A stretch of DNA of 64,000 nucleotides from NCBI RefSeq assembly GCF_001580545.1, contig NZ_LRBG01000039.1, positions 372,001 to 436,000 of the forward strand, given 5' to 3'. The stretch's first letter is position 1; every line of letters starts with the position of its first letter. The notes below the pieces were generated by a model that did not search any database, had not been told where the DNA came from, and worked only from the letters and a program-made list of their open reading frames with translations. Made by a program: the position numbers and the translations under genes. Of the stretch, positions 17,348-26,734 are shown piece by piece. Origin of the DNA: Paraburkholderia monticola (GTDB taxonomy: Bacteria; Pseudomonadota; Gammaproteobacteria; Burkholderiales; Burkholderiaceae).

Positions 17348-17881
17348 TCAAGTCCGCATTGCTCTGACTGCCCGTTCCAGATTAGCCCGCACAATCACGC
17401 GATGAAACGGCGCAATCGTCGCAAGATAGATTCGCCCCAGTCTGTTATGGCAATGCACCACCGTGGCCGCGAGCAGCTCTCGCCCATTTGCCGCGTCGGC
17501 GCGAACCTGGATGGTGGCGCGGAAGTCGAGATGCCGGTCATCCGCGCCTACTATCAATTCCGTCGCGCTCTTTGACAGCAGCGGGAAGAAGCCGATAACC
17601 GGCCCACGCGCCGCTCCGGCAAGACCGACTGCGCGAGACGATTTGACGCCGACTGTCACCATCACCCCATCGCGGACACCCGTGAGCGCGCGAATCCACC
17701 ACGCCGGCCGCTCGAACGCGGCGCGTGCCAACACCTCCAGATCATCGCTGGCCCCCGCTGGCAGTCGAATCGCAAAGGCGTCCAAAAGGTCCGCGCCCGC
17801 GTAAAGCGGCGCTAGCACGCTGTTGCCGGGCATCGGCACGGCGCGCGCTTTGGTCAGGGTCGTGTTCCGGGGTTGGTTCAT
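17348..17881 (-). CDS. DUF2867 family protein
   Basis: A 177-aa protein starting MNQPRNTTLTKARAVPMPG. The pattern RPAWWIRALTGVRDGVM, FFPLLSKSATELIVGADDRHLDFRATI and LGRIYLATIAPFHRVIVRANLERA is typical of DUF2867 (often found near SDR-type proteins). The open frame extends much further upstream but that part is antisense to the lipoprotein gene and its terminator, so the internal ATG at 17879-17881 is preferred. No catalytic role is known. Confidence 0.8.
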   Translation of the reverse strand: MNQPRNTTLTKARAVPMPGNSVLAPLYAGADLLDAFAIRLPAGASDDLEVLARAAFERPAWWIRALTGVRDGVMVTVGVKSSRAVGLAGAARGPVIGFFPLLSKSATELIVGADDRHLDFRATIQVRADAANGRELLAATVVHCHNRLGRIYLATIAPFHRVIVRANLERAVRAMRT

Positions 17882-17991
17882 GGTGTTCAGCAGTCTAGTC
17901 GTGTCAGCGGCTGATCGATGCGGGCTACCATCGTCAAAGTGATCGCATGATAGACGACGAACGGGCGCACTACCAAACGATACTCTCAACC

Positions 17992-18025
17992 AAAAATGGC
18001 CCGCATTCCTCGGAATGCGAGCCAT
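17992..18025 (-). terminator. Rho-independent terminator of the lipoprotein gene
   Basis: A 14-bp nearly perfect stem (ATGGCTCGCATTCC / GGAATGCGGGCCAT on the minus strand) with a tight loop is followed by TTTTT. It lies 45 bases after the lipoprotein stop codon. Confidence 0.85.
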
Positions 18026-18069
18026 CTGAAGTGCACCGCACGATATGCGGTACCGCCCGGTGTTGCTGC

Positions 18070-19848
18070 TTAGCGGCTGGTCATCGTCACACCGCGCAGC
18101 ACCTGGCCATACGGCGCCGTTTGCATCACGGTGAAGCCCGAGGTCGTCACGGTCGAACCGCTCACGCTCAGCGTGACCTTCACGAGCTGGTTCGAATCGG
18201 CACCGGCGTCGAAGGTCGTGCCAAGGCTGTTGTTGGCCGTCGAGGTGATCGCGTAGAGCGTGTACGAACCGTCGCTGTTGACCTGCCCGGTGACGTTGCG
18301 CAGACCGTCGGCCGAGGTCGTGTAATTGGCGCCGGCCGTACCGTACGTCCCCTTGGCATCGGTCACGGTGTACGCCTGGCCCAGATTCAGACCCTGCGTG
18401 ACGTGAGCGATGGCCGTCCAGGTGCTGCCCGACTTCTGGTAGACCCACAGACCGCCACTGCCGATCGTCATGTCGGCGGGATCGCCGTCGCCTTCGTCAG
18501 CCACGAACATCAGGTTCGTGTTGGTCTTCGGCACCCACATACCGAACGGGAAGCCACTGTTCCAGCTGAGCGGCCACGACGTCGCGCTGGCGGCGCTCAG
18601 GGCTGCCGTCAGCGTTGCGTTCGATGCCGGCTCGTTGCTCGCGCCCGGCGCACCCGACCACGCGGTCGTCGGCGCGGTAAACAACGGCGTGATGGCGACG
18701 TTCTGCAAGTTGCTGAACGTGGCGCCGTTCGCGAGGGCGCCAGTCGCACCGACCTGGAAGACCGTGTTCACGCCGTTGCTGCCGCTGCCCTTCGACACGT
18801 ACAGGGTGCCATCCGGAGCCAGGAACAGACCACGGAAGTTGGCGTCCTTACCGGTCTTGTCGTAGGGCTGACCGACCGAAGCCAGCGTGAAGCCGAACTG
18901 GTTGCCGCCGGCGTTGGTCTTCTTGGCAAAAACGGTGGTAGCCAGCGCGTCGGTGATCGTACCCAGACCGCACGACGTCGGCGCCGCGTAAGTGCTGCCG
19001 TTGCCCGAGAAGAACGTGCCCACCGGTTGCGAGAATGCGCAACTGCTGCCTGCGGCAATCGTCTGCACGCCCGAGTTCATGGTCAGCATGTCGAGCTGGC
19101 CGTAGGTCGGGCTCGGCGACGAGCCCGAGTTGCCGGCATTGCCGACGATGTAGTATTGGCCGCCAGCCAGCACCGAGGCGCGGCCGTTGTTGCCCGAGTA
19201 GGCGTTGGTGTTCGTAAACGTCAAGGCCTTGGTTGCGAGGTCCAGCTGGGCGACCGTACGGTACGTCGGTTGGGCGATGTCGGGGTTGGTCGGATCGATC
19301 ACACCCGGCGTGTTCGAGTTCGAGCGGTCGGTCTGGTCGATCGGCGCGTTATAACCGTTGAAGGTAATCGCGGTGCCGTCCTGCGACAGGTTCAGCGCGA
19401 GCTCCGACTTCGACGCGAAGCTCGTCGTGAAGTCGAAGCCGGTTTGCATCGCGGCCGCCGTCACGTCGAGGTACTGGGTCGGGCTGGTGGCGCCGGCGGC
19501 CCACTGATCGATCATGATATCGGTGGTCACACCGAAGTTCGCGTCCGCGGTTGCGCCTTCCGTCGTGAACACGTTCGGATAGGTTCCGGGCGACACAGCG
19601 GCCACCGGCGAAGTATTGGTCGTTTCCGGCGTGGCGTTGTAAGGCAGCATGCCCGTTAGCGTGAAGGCCGGGTCATAGACCGACCGCGAAACCAGCAGCG
19701 CCGGCGCAGCGCTAGCCGTGCTCGATGGGGTCGATGGGTTAGAGGCGCTTTGCGGCTGCGTGCTCCCGGAATTGTCGTTACCGCCGCAAGCCCAGAGCAT
19801 GGACGTCATTGCTGCGATCGGCAGCAGGCGAAATGCGGTACTCTTCAT
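18070..19848 (-). CDS. Secreted lipoprotein, probable beta-propeller, unknown ligand
   Basis: A 592-aa protein with a lipoprotein signal (MKSTAFRLLPIAAMTSMLWACGG, lipid Cys at about residue 21), then a Ser/Thr/Pro-rich linker. The body is rich in Gly/Thr/Asn, with repeated strand-like blocks such as FRGLFLAPDGTLYVSKGSGSNGVNTVFQV and NLMFVADEGDGDPADMTIGSGGLWVYQ, consistent with a beta-propeller. It is divergent from the TonB receptor operon and probably works with it in binding or processing a substrate at the cell surface (inference). A strong terminator follows. Confidence 0.8.
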   Translation of the reverse strand: MKSTAFRLLPIAAMTSMLWACGGNDNSGSTQPQSASNPSTPSSTASAAPALLVSRSVYDPAFTLTGMLPYNATPETTNTSPVAAVSPGTYPNVFTTEGATADANFGVTTDIMIDQWAAGATSPTQYLDVTAAAMQTGFDFTTSFASKSELALNLSQDGTAITFNGYNAPIDQTDRSNSNTPGVIDPTNPDIAQPTYRTVAQLDLATKALTFTNTNAYSGNNGRASVLAGGQYYIVGNAGNSGSSPSPTYGQLDMLTMNSGVQTIAAGSSCAFSQPVGTFFSGNGSTYAAPTSCGLGTITDALATTVFAKKTNAGGNQFGFTLASVGQPYDKTGKDANFRGLFLAPDGTLYVSKGSGSNGVNTVFQVGATGALANGATFSNLQNVAITPLFTAPTTAWSGAPGASNEPASNATLTAALSAASATSWPLSWNSGFPFGMWVPKTNTNLMFVADEGDGDPADMTIGSGGLWVYQKSGSTWTAIAHVTQGLNLGQAYTVTDAKGTYGTAGANYTTSADGLRNVTGQVNSDGSYTLYAITSTANNSLGTTFDAGADSNQLVKVTLSVSGSTVTTSGFTVMQTAPYGQVLRGVTMTSR

Positions 19849-20429
19849 GCAAACCCCTATAGATTTGGAATCAGTCCCATCGCATAGCGCAAAATCAGGC
19901 CATGCCGGAAACGTAAAAACGGCTAAACCAGCTAGCTTGTTTTGTGAATACGCCAGCGCAAAGCCGAAGGATTACATTCACGATTTTTCACATCTGGAAA
20001 ATCGATGTGGGACTGTAGTCAGGGAGCGTGGCACGGCAATTACATCAATCTTGCATTTATAAATTCGACTTTCCTTCGGTTCCGCGATCGAAATTGATAG
20101 CCAGTCATACGCTGCCCGAACTGAGCGGAGTGGAGTCCTGAAGCTTTTCAGGCGGGAAACGCCCCCGTAAGCAACGTAAGCGCTTCTTCTTCGACGTGAA
20201 ACATTTCCCCGTCACAATGCGTGCCTTTTTGGTGCGGGGTTTTAATTCTGGTGCCGACGCAACGATCGCTCTGGCTAACAGCGCGCGTTCGATGCGTCCT
20301 GCCACACCTCTTCCTCCCGTCCCTCCCTCTTAACTTCGTAAGTTTGCAATCACAGCCAGTTAATTCCTTGTGCTTACGATCACTGCGTTTCTCATGCAGA
20401 GCATCAGTCGAAATCAAGGATACCTACGG
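19849..20429. promoter_or_regulatory. Divergent promoter region of the lipoprotein and TonB operon
   Basis: 581 bases without a gene. It contains an inverted repeat CACATC-N9-GATGTG at 19989-20009 and a short hairpin CCTGAA-N4-TTCAGG near 20137. No classic PhoB box is evident. The response regulator encoded at the end of the TonB operon is the natural candidate to bind here, but this is inference. Confidence 0.45.
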
Positions 20430-22604
20430 ATGACACAGCTTCAAGCGCGGCTCCGCAGAAAGCCGCTGGCACAACTCATTCTGGCTTCACTTTGCACGAC
20501 GAGTGCGCCTCTCGCCTTCGCGCAATTGACCGGGGATCTCGGCGCGGTCCAGAGTACCGCCACGTCGGCTTCCCGCATCGGCGACACCGGAGCATCGTCC
20601 AACCCGCAATCGGCTCCCGCTCAAGCGCCGACGCAGGGATCGCTCACCGCCTCCGAGCCGAAATCGATCATCAACAAGAACTACATTCAGAACAGCAATC
20701 CACCCACGTCGAACTACAGCGACATCCTTCAGATCGCGCCAAGCGTTTCGAGCATCAACCCGAACGGGCCCGGTCTCATGGAGACGCAGAGCCTGACGAT
20801 CCGCGGGTTTCAGGACGGTCAGTACAACGTGACCTTCGATGGCATTCCGTTCGGCGATGCCAACGACTTCACGCACCATTCGACGTCGTTCTTCAGCACG
20901 CAGAGCATCGGAAGTATCGCCGTCGATCGCGGTCCCGGCGACGCTTCGCAAATCGGTTTCGCGACTTTCGGCGGGACGGTTGCGCTCACGTCGATCGAAC
21001 CGTCCCTCGCCCCCGCCTTTTCCGTACTCGGTTCGTATGGCAGTTGGAACACCTGGCTCACCGGTGCGCAGTTCAATACCGGCGATCTGCAGCAATGGGG
21101 CGATGCACGCGCGGTGGTCGGGTACAACCATTCGAGCAGCGACGGCTATCTGGACAACGTGGGACAGCGGCGCGACAACGTCTACTTCAAGCTCGACAAG
21201 CCGATCGGCGACGACACGCTGCTCACGCTCTTCGCCACCTACAACCGGATTTACCAGAACACGTCGCTCGGCGCGACGGCCGCGCAGATCCGCGAATTCG
21301 GCCCTTCGTTCGCGCTCAATAACGACCCGACGAGCCAGGCCTACTCCGGCTACAACTTCGACCGCATCAACACCGACTTCGAGTACATCGGGCTACAAAC
21401 CGTGCTGGCCGGATGGAAACTCGACAACAAGCTGTACACGTACGGGTATTACCACGACGGGTTCAACGGCCTCGATCCCAACGGCGAAACGCCGAACGGG
21501 ACCACGTTTGGCCCGAACAACGTGCCCGGGACTCAAATGGCCAACAACTATCGCTCTTTTGGCGACGTCTTCAACGCAGAGCGCACGCTCGGTCCAGGCA
21601 CGCTGCAACTCGGCGCCTGGCTCACGCATCAGTCGAACTTCCGCGACAACATGAACGCCGACGCGACGCTGAACTTCGCGCTCGAGCAGTTGAACTTCTC
21701 GATGCAGGACTCGTTCCTGACGTTCCAGCCGTATGTCCAGTACGCATGGAAGCTGCCGTATGGACTGACGCTCACGCCCGGGGTGAAATTCGTGTCGTTC
21801 AGTCGCAGCATCGATTCCGCGCTCAACCAGAAGACGGCCGAGCCACTGGATTTCAGCCATACGTGGACGAAGGTGCTGCCTTCGCTCACGCTGCACGATC
21901 AGATCAACCGGAACTGGAGCGCCTACGCGCAGTATGCGCAGGGCTTTCTCGCGCCGAACCTCAACGTGTTCTATGTGCCGAATCCGTCGCTGTCCGGGCA
22001 GCCCGACCCTGAGCAGACGGACAACTATCAGATCGGTACGACCTACAAGACGGACCGCCTGACGGTGTCCGCCGACCTCTACTACATCAACTTCCGCAAC
22101 GCCGTCACGAGCACGACGATCGGCGGCACGACGTTCTTTACGAATGCCGGTGGCGCCGTCTACAAGGGATTCGAGACCGAAGCGACGTTTTATGCCGGCG
22201 ACGGGTTGAGCCTTTACGGCAACCTGACCTTCAACTCCGCCAAACAGAAGAGCACCGATGACTGGATGCCGAACGCGCCGCAACAGACTGCCGCGCTTGG
22301 CATGATCTACGACCGCGGACCGTGGCACGGCTCGCTGATCGGCAAGTTCGTCGGCCACCAGTACGGCGATACCGGCAACCAGCAGCCGATCGGCGGCTAT
22401 CTGGTCACGAATCTCGCGAGCGCCTACACGTTCAAGTCGCCGACCACGTGGATGCGCAATACGCGCATTGGCCTCGAGATCGACAACCTGTTCAACCGCA
22501 CGAGCATCAACGGCCTTGCAGGCTATACCGTTGCGAACAACACGCCGCTCTACTGGACCATCCCCGGCCGTGCGTTCTTCGCGACCCTGTCCACCGATTT
22601 CTAA
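20430..22604 (+). CDS. TonB-dependent outer-membrane receptor
   Basis: A 724-aa receptor. The ATG at 20430 is followed by a normal signal peptide (LILASLCTTSAPLAFAQ). A plug domain follows at about residues 80-200 (NYSDILQIAPSVSSINPNGPG, LTIRGFQDGQYNVTFDGIPFGDAND, VDRGPGDASQIGFATFGGTV), then the 22-strand barrel ending LYWTIPGRAFFATLSTDF with terminal Phe. It imports a large or scarce nutrient using energy from the ExbBD-TonB genes directly behind it. The co-transcribed phosphatase-type enzyme hints at an organophosphate ligand (inference). Confidence 0.95.
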   Translation: MTQLQARLRRKPLAQLILASLCTTSAPLAFAQLTGDLGAVQSTATSASRIGDTGASSNPQSAPAQAPTQGSLTASEPKSIINKNYIQNSNPPTSNYSDILQIAPSVSSINPNGPGLMETQSLTIRGFQDGQYNVTFDGIPFGDANDFTHHSTSFFSTQSIGSIAVDRGPGDASQIGFATFGGTVALTSIEPSLAPAFSVLGSYGSWNTWLTGAQFNTGDLQQWGDARAVVGYNHSSSDGYLDNVGQRRDNVYFKLDKPIGDDTLLTLFATYNRIYQNTSLGATAAQIREFGPSFALNNDPTSQAYSGYNFDRINTDFEYIGLQTVLAGWKLDNKLYTYGYYHDGFNGLDPNGETPNGTTFGPNNVPGTQMANNYRSFGDVFNAERTLGPGTLQLGAWLTHQSNFRDNMNADATLNFALEQLNFSMQDSFLTFQPYVQYAWKLPYGLTLTPGVKFVSFSRSIDSALNQKTAEPLDFSHTWTKVLPSLTLHDQINRNWSAYAQYAQGFLAPNLNVFYVPNPSLSGQPDPEQTDNYQIGTTYKTDRLTVSADLYYINFRNAVTSTTIGGTTFFTNAGGAVYKGFETEATFYAGDGLSLYGNLTFNSAKQKSTDDWMPNAPQQTAALGMIYDRGPWHGSLIGKFVGHQYGDTGNQQPIGGYLVTNLASAYTFKSPTTWMRNTRIGLEIDNLFNRTSINGLAGYTVANNTPLYWTIPGRAFFATLSTDF

Positions 22605-22626
22605 CCTCTGACTGGAATCTTCCTCC

Positions 22627-23316
22627 ATGAATATCGACATTCTGATGCACCTCGCGAGCGATTCGGGCGGCGTGCTGTATGTCATCGCAATCATGCTGTT
22701 CGTCGCGCTGACCGTGATCGTCGAGCGCACCTGGTTCCTGCAGCGCGTCAGCGCGAGCGGGCGTGCGGTGCTCGATCAGCTCGACCGCGCGAACCATGTC
22801 GAGCCGGCTGCGCTCTCGACGCTGGCGACCCGCTACCGCGGTCTGCCGGTGGCGCACGTGCTGTCGGCGGCTGCCCGCATGGGCGGTGTGCGCGGCCGTG
22901 ACACGCTCACGGCTGCGCTGGACGAGACGATCATGCGCGAAGCTCCCCGCATCGACCGCTTCCTCTGGGTGCTCGACACGATCGTCACGCTCGCGCCGCT
23001 GCTCGGCCTGTTCGGCACGATCGTCGGCATGTTCCACGCTTTCCAGGTGCTGGGAAACGCCGGCAATGCCCCCTCGCAGGTCACGGGCGGCGTGGCCGAA
23101 GCCCTCGTGGCGACCGCCTCGGGGATCTTCGTCGCGATGGTCGGCCTGGTGTTCTTCAACGGCTTGCACAACCGGGTCAGGCTCGCCGCGCACCAGCTCG
23201 AAACGCTGAAGGCGACGCTCGTCAACCGGATGACGGGGATCGCGCACGAGCAGGCCGCCCTGGCGCGCGAGAACCTGCGTGAAGCGGCCGCGCATCTCGC
23301 CTCGCAGGGAACGTGA
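22627..23316 (+). CDS. exbB: MotA/TolQ/ExbB proton channel protein
   Basis: A 229-aa protein with three hydrophobic segments, a first at about residues 15-35 and a pair around residues 118-142 and 155-177. The central block TLAPLLGLFGTIVGMFHAFQ is the ExbB/TolQ signature. With ExbD it forms the proton channel energising TonB. It starts 22 bases after the receptor gene and is followed after 2 bases by exbD. Confidence 0.95.
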   Translation: MNIDILMHLASDSGGVLYVIAIMLFVALTVIVERTWFLQRVSASGRAVLDQLDRANHVEPAALSTLATRYRGLPVAHVLSAAARMGGVRGRDTLTAALDETIMREAPRIDRFLWVLDTIVTLAPLLGLFGTIVGMFHAFQVLGNAGNAPSQVTGGVAEALVATASGIFVAMVGLVFFNGLHNRVRLAAHQLETLKATLVNRMTGIAHEQAALARENLREAAAHLASQGT

Positions 23317-23318
23317 CG

Positions 23319-23717
23319 ATGAAGTACTTCGAAGCACGCAAGGCGCGTATCGAGATCATCCCGATGATCGACATCATGTTCTTTCTGCTGGTGTTCTTCA
23401 TCATGATCACGCTTCACATGATTCCGAACGCGGGTCTCGCCACCCGGCTGCCGTCCAGTTCGACCGCGCAGGCACTGCCGCCGCCGAAGCTCACGGTGAC
23501 GCTCACCGACGACGGCACGCTCTCCGTCGACGGCCGCACGCTGACGCCCGCGCAGCTCACGGCCATGCTCGCCGCGCAGCTCGATCCGTCGCGTACCGTC
23601 GTGACGATCGCCGGCGCGAGCGGGGCGCGACTTCAGTACCTCGTTACCACGATGGATGCGTGCCGTGCCGCCGGCGTCACCCAGGTCGCGCTCGCGGCCC
23701 AGCCGGCGGCGAAGTGA
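23319..23717 (+). CDS. exbD: ExbD/TolR family protein
   Basis: A 132-aa protein with one N-terminal helix (IIPMIDIMFFLLVFFIMIT) carrying the conserved proton-relay Asp, then a periplasmic domain. The ATG at 23319 is used; an in-frame GTG two codons earlier is possible. It forms the ExbBD motor with the preceding gene and is followed after one base by tonB. Confidence 0.93.
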   Translation: MKYFEARKARIEIIPMIDIMFFLLVFFIMITLHMIPNAGLATRLPSSSTAQALPPPKLTVTLTDDGTLSVDGRTLTPAQLTAMLAAQLDPSRTVVTIAGASGARLQYLVTTMDACRAAGVTQVALAAQPAAK

Positions 23718-23718
23718 T

Positions 23719-24447
23719 ATGGCGACCTTGTCCACCGCGCGCCTCGCGCCCGAAACACGACGCCTCTACGGCGCAGCGGCCGTCGCGCTGATCGTGGAAA
23801 TGGCGTTGCTCGCGGGCGCCTGGTCCATGCTCCGGCAGAAGAACGCCGAGCCACCGCCTGAACGGCCGCCCACGCTGCTGTCGCTGGCGAGCGTACCGGC
23901 GCCGCAGCCCGCTACCGCAGCACCGCCGGTGCCAAAGCCTCTGGCGCCGCATCCGCAGGTGCAGCCGCCGCGGCCTCATGAGGCGCCCCCGGTGCATCAC
24001 GTCTCGCACGCCGCTTTGCCCCAGCCCGTCCACGCGCCGCAGCAACCCGCGCCGTCACCGGTGCCCGCTCCGATGCCGGCGCCAGCGGTCGAACCTGCAC
24101 AGCCGCCGACTCCGACGCCCGCGCCCGCTCCTGTGGCAGCGCCGGCGCCCGCCCGGGCCAGCGCGAGCTTCGAAAGCGCGCTGCGCGCCGCGATCGAGGC
24201 CGCACTGCATTACCCCGAGTCGGCGCGCATGGGCGGCATTTCAGGGCGCACGCGCGTGGCGTTCCAGTATCGCGACGGCGTCGTCTCCGACGCCACGGTC
24301 GTCGTGTCCAGCGGCGTGGCGGCGCTCGACCGCGCCGCGCTCGCCGCCGTGCGCGACGCCAACGTTCCGAAGCCCGAATCCGGCTTCGCAGGCAAAACTC
24401 TTACAGAACAACTATGGGTCAACTTCAATCTCGACGATCAGGAATGA
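23719..24447 (+). CDS. tonB: TonB energy-transducing protein
   Basis: A 242-aa protein with an N-terminal anchor (LYGAAAVALIVEMALLAGAW), a long Pro/Ala-rich spacer spanning about residues 40-150 and a C-terminal TonB domain (ALHYPESARMGGISGRTRVAFQYRDG to WVNFNLDDQE). It links the inner-membrane motor with the receptor. The ATG at 23719 follows the exbD stop by one base, and its own stop overlaps the phosphodiesterase start (ATGA). The dedicated TonB suggests a transport system independent of the housekeeping TonB. Confidence 0.95.
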   Translation: MATLSTARLAPETRRLYGAAAVALIVEMALLAGAWSMLRQKNAEPPPERPPTLLSLASVPAPQPATAAPPVPKPLAPHPQVQPPRPHEAPPVHHVSHAALPQPVHAPQQPAPSPVPAPMPAPAVEPAQPPTPTPAPAPVAAPAPARASASFESALRAAIEAALHYPESARMGGISGRTRVAFQYRDGVVSDATVVVSSGVAALDRAALAAVRDANVPKPESGFAGKTLTEQLWVNFNLDDQE

Positions 24448-26021
24448 ACCGACTTCTGCCTTCCCTGGCGATCTCCATCGCCACCGCGTGCGCTCTCGTG
24501 TCGGGCGCTGCCGAAGCGGCCGCCTCGCTGCCCGCCCAGGCAAACGTTCACCATGTGCTGCTCGTGAGCGTCGACGGACTGCACGCGAGCGACCTTGCGC
24601 GCTTCGTTTCCGCTCATCCCGACAGCGCGCTGGCCACGCTTGCGGCGCAGGGCATCAGCTACACGAACGCCCGTGCAGTGGTGCCCGCCGACTCCTTCCC
24701 CGGCCTGCTCGCGCTGGTGACGGGCGGCACGCCCGCGGCGACGGGCGTCTATTACGACGACTCCTACGACCGCGCGCTGTCCCCACCCGGCAGCGACTGC
24801 AGCCGCACGGGCACGCGCGTGCGCTACGACGAATCGCTCGACAAGGACGACGGCCACGGTCACGACATGATCGATCCGGCCAGGCTGCCGCGCGATCCGC
24901 ACCACGGTTGCGCGCCCGTCTACCCGCATGCGTTCCTGCGCGTGAACACCGTGTTCGAGGCAGTGCACGACGCAGGCGGCTACACCGCGTGGATCGACAA
25001 GCATCCGACCTACGAGCTCGTCGAGGGCCCGTCCGGGCACGGCGTCGACGACCTGTTCCTGCCGGAGATCGGCGCGAACTACGAAGGCCTCACCGAGGCG
25101 AAGCCGCGCGAGATCACCGGCTCGCTCGCGAAGACCGAGGCATACGACGACGTGAAGGCGCGCGCCATCGTCAACGAGATCGATGGCCTGACTCACGACG
25201 GCAGCGCATCGGCCGTCGTGCCGAGCGTGTTCGGTCTGAACCTGCAGGCCGTCAACGTCGCGCAGAAAATCTACGGCTATCGCGACGCCAACGGTGCGCT
25301 GACACCCAGTCTCGACGGCGCGATCGCTCACGTCGACGCCCAGTTGCGCAGCTTCGTGAACGAACTCGAGCGACGGCATCTGCGTGACGACACGCTCGTG
25401 ATCGTGACGGCCAAGCATGGCAATGGGCCGATCGACCGCGCGCGGCTCGACAAGATCGACGAAACGCGTCTTGCCGGCGTGATCAACGAGGCGGCCCCCG
25501 GCGCCCTCGCGCAACTCACGACCGACCATGGCGCGCTCGTCTGGTTGCGCGATCCGTCCGCCGCAGCGGCCATCACCACGGCGTTGCGCGCACACGCCGA
25601 CGCGCTCGGCATTGCCGATGTCATCAGCGGCGAGCGTCTCGCGCTGCGGTTTCCGGCGCCCGCCGCCGACAGCCGCACGCCGGACATCGTGATCGTCTCG
25701 CACGATGGCGTCATATTCACGCCATCGCACGATGGTAAGGTGGCCGAACACGGGGGCTTCCATGAAGACGATACCCATGTCGCGCTGCTCGTGTCGAACC
25801 CACGGCTGGCCGGCGGTGGAGTCAGCGTCACATGGCCCGTGTCCACGACCCAGGTTGCGCCGTCGATTCTTGCGGCGCTCGGCCTGCAGCCGGATGCGCT
25901 CCAGGCAGTCAGGCTGGAGGGCACGCCGGTGCTGCCGGACACACGCTGGACAGCGGCGGGTCCGCTCGCCAATGACGACACAAACACAAACGCCGCCGAC
26001 CGGCCACTGCCCCGCCGATGA
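24444..26021 (+). CDS. Secreted alkaline-phosphatase-superfamily enzyme (type I phosphodiesterase-like)
   Basis: A 525-aa protein with a signal peptide (MNRLLPSLAISIATACALVSGAAEA). Superfamily motifs: VSVDGLHASDL (metal Asp), ADSFPGLLALVTGG (likely Ser nucleophile), DKHPTYEL, VTAKHGNGPID and AEHGGFHEDDTHVALL (metal His residues). The usual DHG motif reads AKHG, a form I associate with one periplasmic subgroup. It probably cleaves phosphoesters or phosphodiesters in the periplasm. Its ATGA overlaps with tonB and with the response regulator tie it to the TonB uptake operon. Confidence 0.88.
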   Translation: MNRLLPSLAISIATACALVSGAAEAAASLPAQANVHHVLLVSVDGLHASDLARFVSAHPDSALATLAAQGISYTNARAVVPADSFPGLLALVTGGTPAATGVYYDDSYDRALSPPGSDCSRTGTRVRYDESLDKDDGHGHDMIDPARLPRDPHHGCAPVYPHAFLRVNTVFEAVHDAGGYTAWIDKHPTYELVEGPSGHGVDDLFLPEIGANYEGLTEAKPREITGSLAKTEAYDDVKARAIVNEIDGLTHDGSASAVVPSVFGLNLQAVNVAQKIYGYRDANGALTPSLDGAIAHVDAQLRSFVNELERRHLRDDTLVIVTAKHGNGPIDRARLDKIDETRLAGVINEAAPGALAQLTTDHGALVWLRDPSAAAAITTALRAHADALGIADVISGERLALRFPAPAADSRTPDIVIVSHDGVIFTPSHDGKVAEHGGFHEDDTHVALLVSNPRLAGGGVSVTWPVSTTQVAPSILAALGLQPDALQAVRLEGTPVLPDTRWTAAGPLANDDTNTNAADRPLPRR

Positions 26022-26734
26022 GTAGTCTGCCCGCAAGCCATTGCCGAGTGCTGGTCGTCGAAGACGATCCCGGCGCAGGGCTGGAAATCACCGCCGCCCT
26101 CGAAGACTACGGGTTCGAAGTCGAATGCGTGCCGACCGGCTTTCATGGCTTGCTGCGTGCGACCAATGGCGAATTCGATGCGCTCGTCCTGGATCGCATG
26201 CTGCCGGACCTCGACGGCCTGTCGATCCTCGCGACGCTGCGCAATATCGGCAAGCAGATGCCCGTGCTGATCCTGAGCGCGCTCGACGCGGTGGACGAGC
26301 GCGTTCGGGGTCTGCGGGCGGGCGGCGACGACTACCTCGTCAAGCCCTTCAACGGGCTCGAGCTCACGGCGCGGCTGAACGCGCTGCTGCGCCGCCGGCG
26401 TGCCGCGACGAACGGCACGTCCGCCGCATCGGTGCTTCGCGTCGACGATCTGACGCTGGACACACAAACACGCGTGGTTCGGCGCGGCGATCAGATCGTC
26501 GATCTGAAGCCGCGCGAGTACAGCCTCCTCGAATACCTGATGCGACATGCAGGCGAGGTGGTCACGCGCGCGATGCTGCTCGAGTCGGTCTGGAATTATC
26601 ACTTCAGCACACAAACCAACGTGATCGACATGCATATCAGCAACCTGCGCCGCAAGCTCAGCTTCAACGGACGTCTCTCGGCGATGGTCGTCACGGTGCG
26701 CAACGCGGGCTACATCATCCATGCTGCAGGCTAA
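26018..26734 (+). CDS. OmpR/PhoB-family response regulator
   Basis: A 238-aa two-domain regulator: a receiver domain with acidic residues VVEDDPG and phospho-Asp at about residue 59 (LVLDRMLPDLDG) and Lys in VKPF, then a winged-helix C-terminus (LKPREYSLLEYLMRHAGEVVTRAMLLESVW). It overlaps the phosphatase gene by ATGA and the kinase gene by 14 bases. It most likely controls this TonB operon and/or the divergent lipoprotein. Confidence 0.94.
   Translation: MSSLPASHCRVLVVEDDPGAGLEITAALEDYGFEVECVPTGFHGLLRATNGEFDALVLDRMLPDLDGLSILATLRNIGKQMPVLILSALDAVDERVRGLRAGGDDYLVKPFNGLELTARLNALLRRRRAATNGTSAASVLRVDDLTLDTQTRVVRRGDQIVDLKPREYSLLEYLMRHAGEVVTRAMLLESVWNYHFSTQTNVIDMHISNLRRKLSFNGRLSAMVVTVRNAGYIIHAAG

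Noticed and set aside
17947..19659. 570-codon plus-strand frame
   Set aside because: It is antisense to the lipoprotein gene, Arg/His/Gly-rich without any fold, and explained by high GC codon usage of the real gene.
24444..26021. AKHG instead of DHG in the phosphodiesterase as a sign of inactivity
   Set aside because: The AKHG form occurs in a recognised periplasmic subgroup to my knowledge, so it is not evidence of a dead enzyme.
24438..26036. 532-codon minus-strand frame opposite the phosphodiesterase
   Set aside because: Low-complexity Arg/Val/Gly composition; the opposite strand has signal peptide, motifs and operon couplings.
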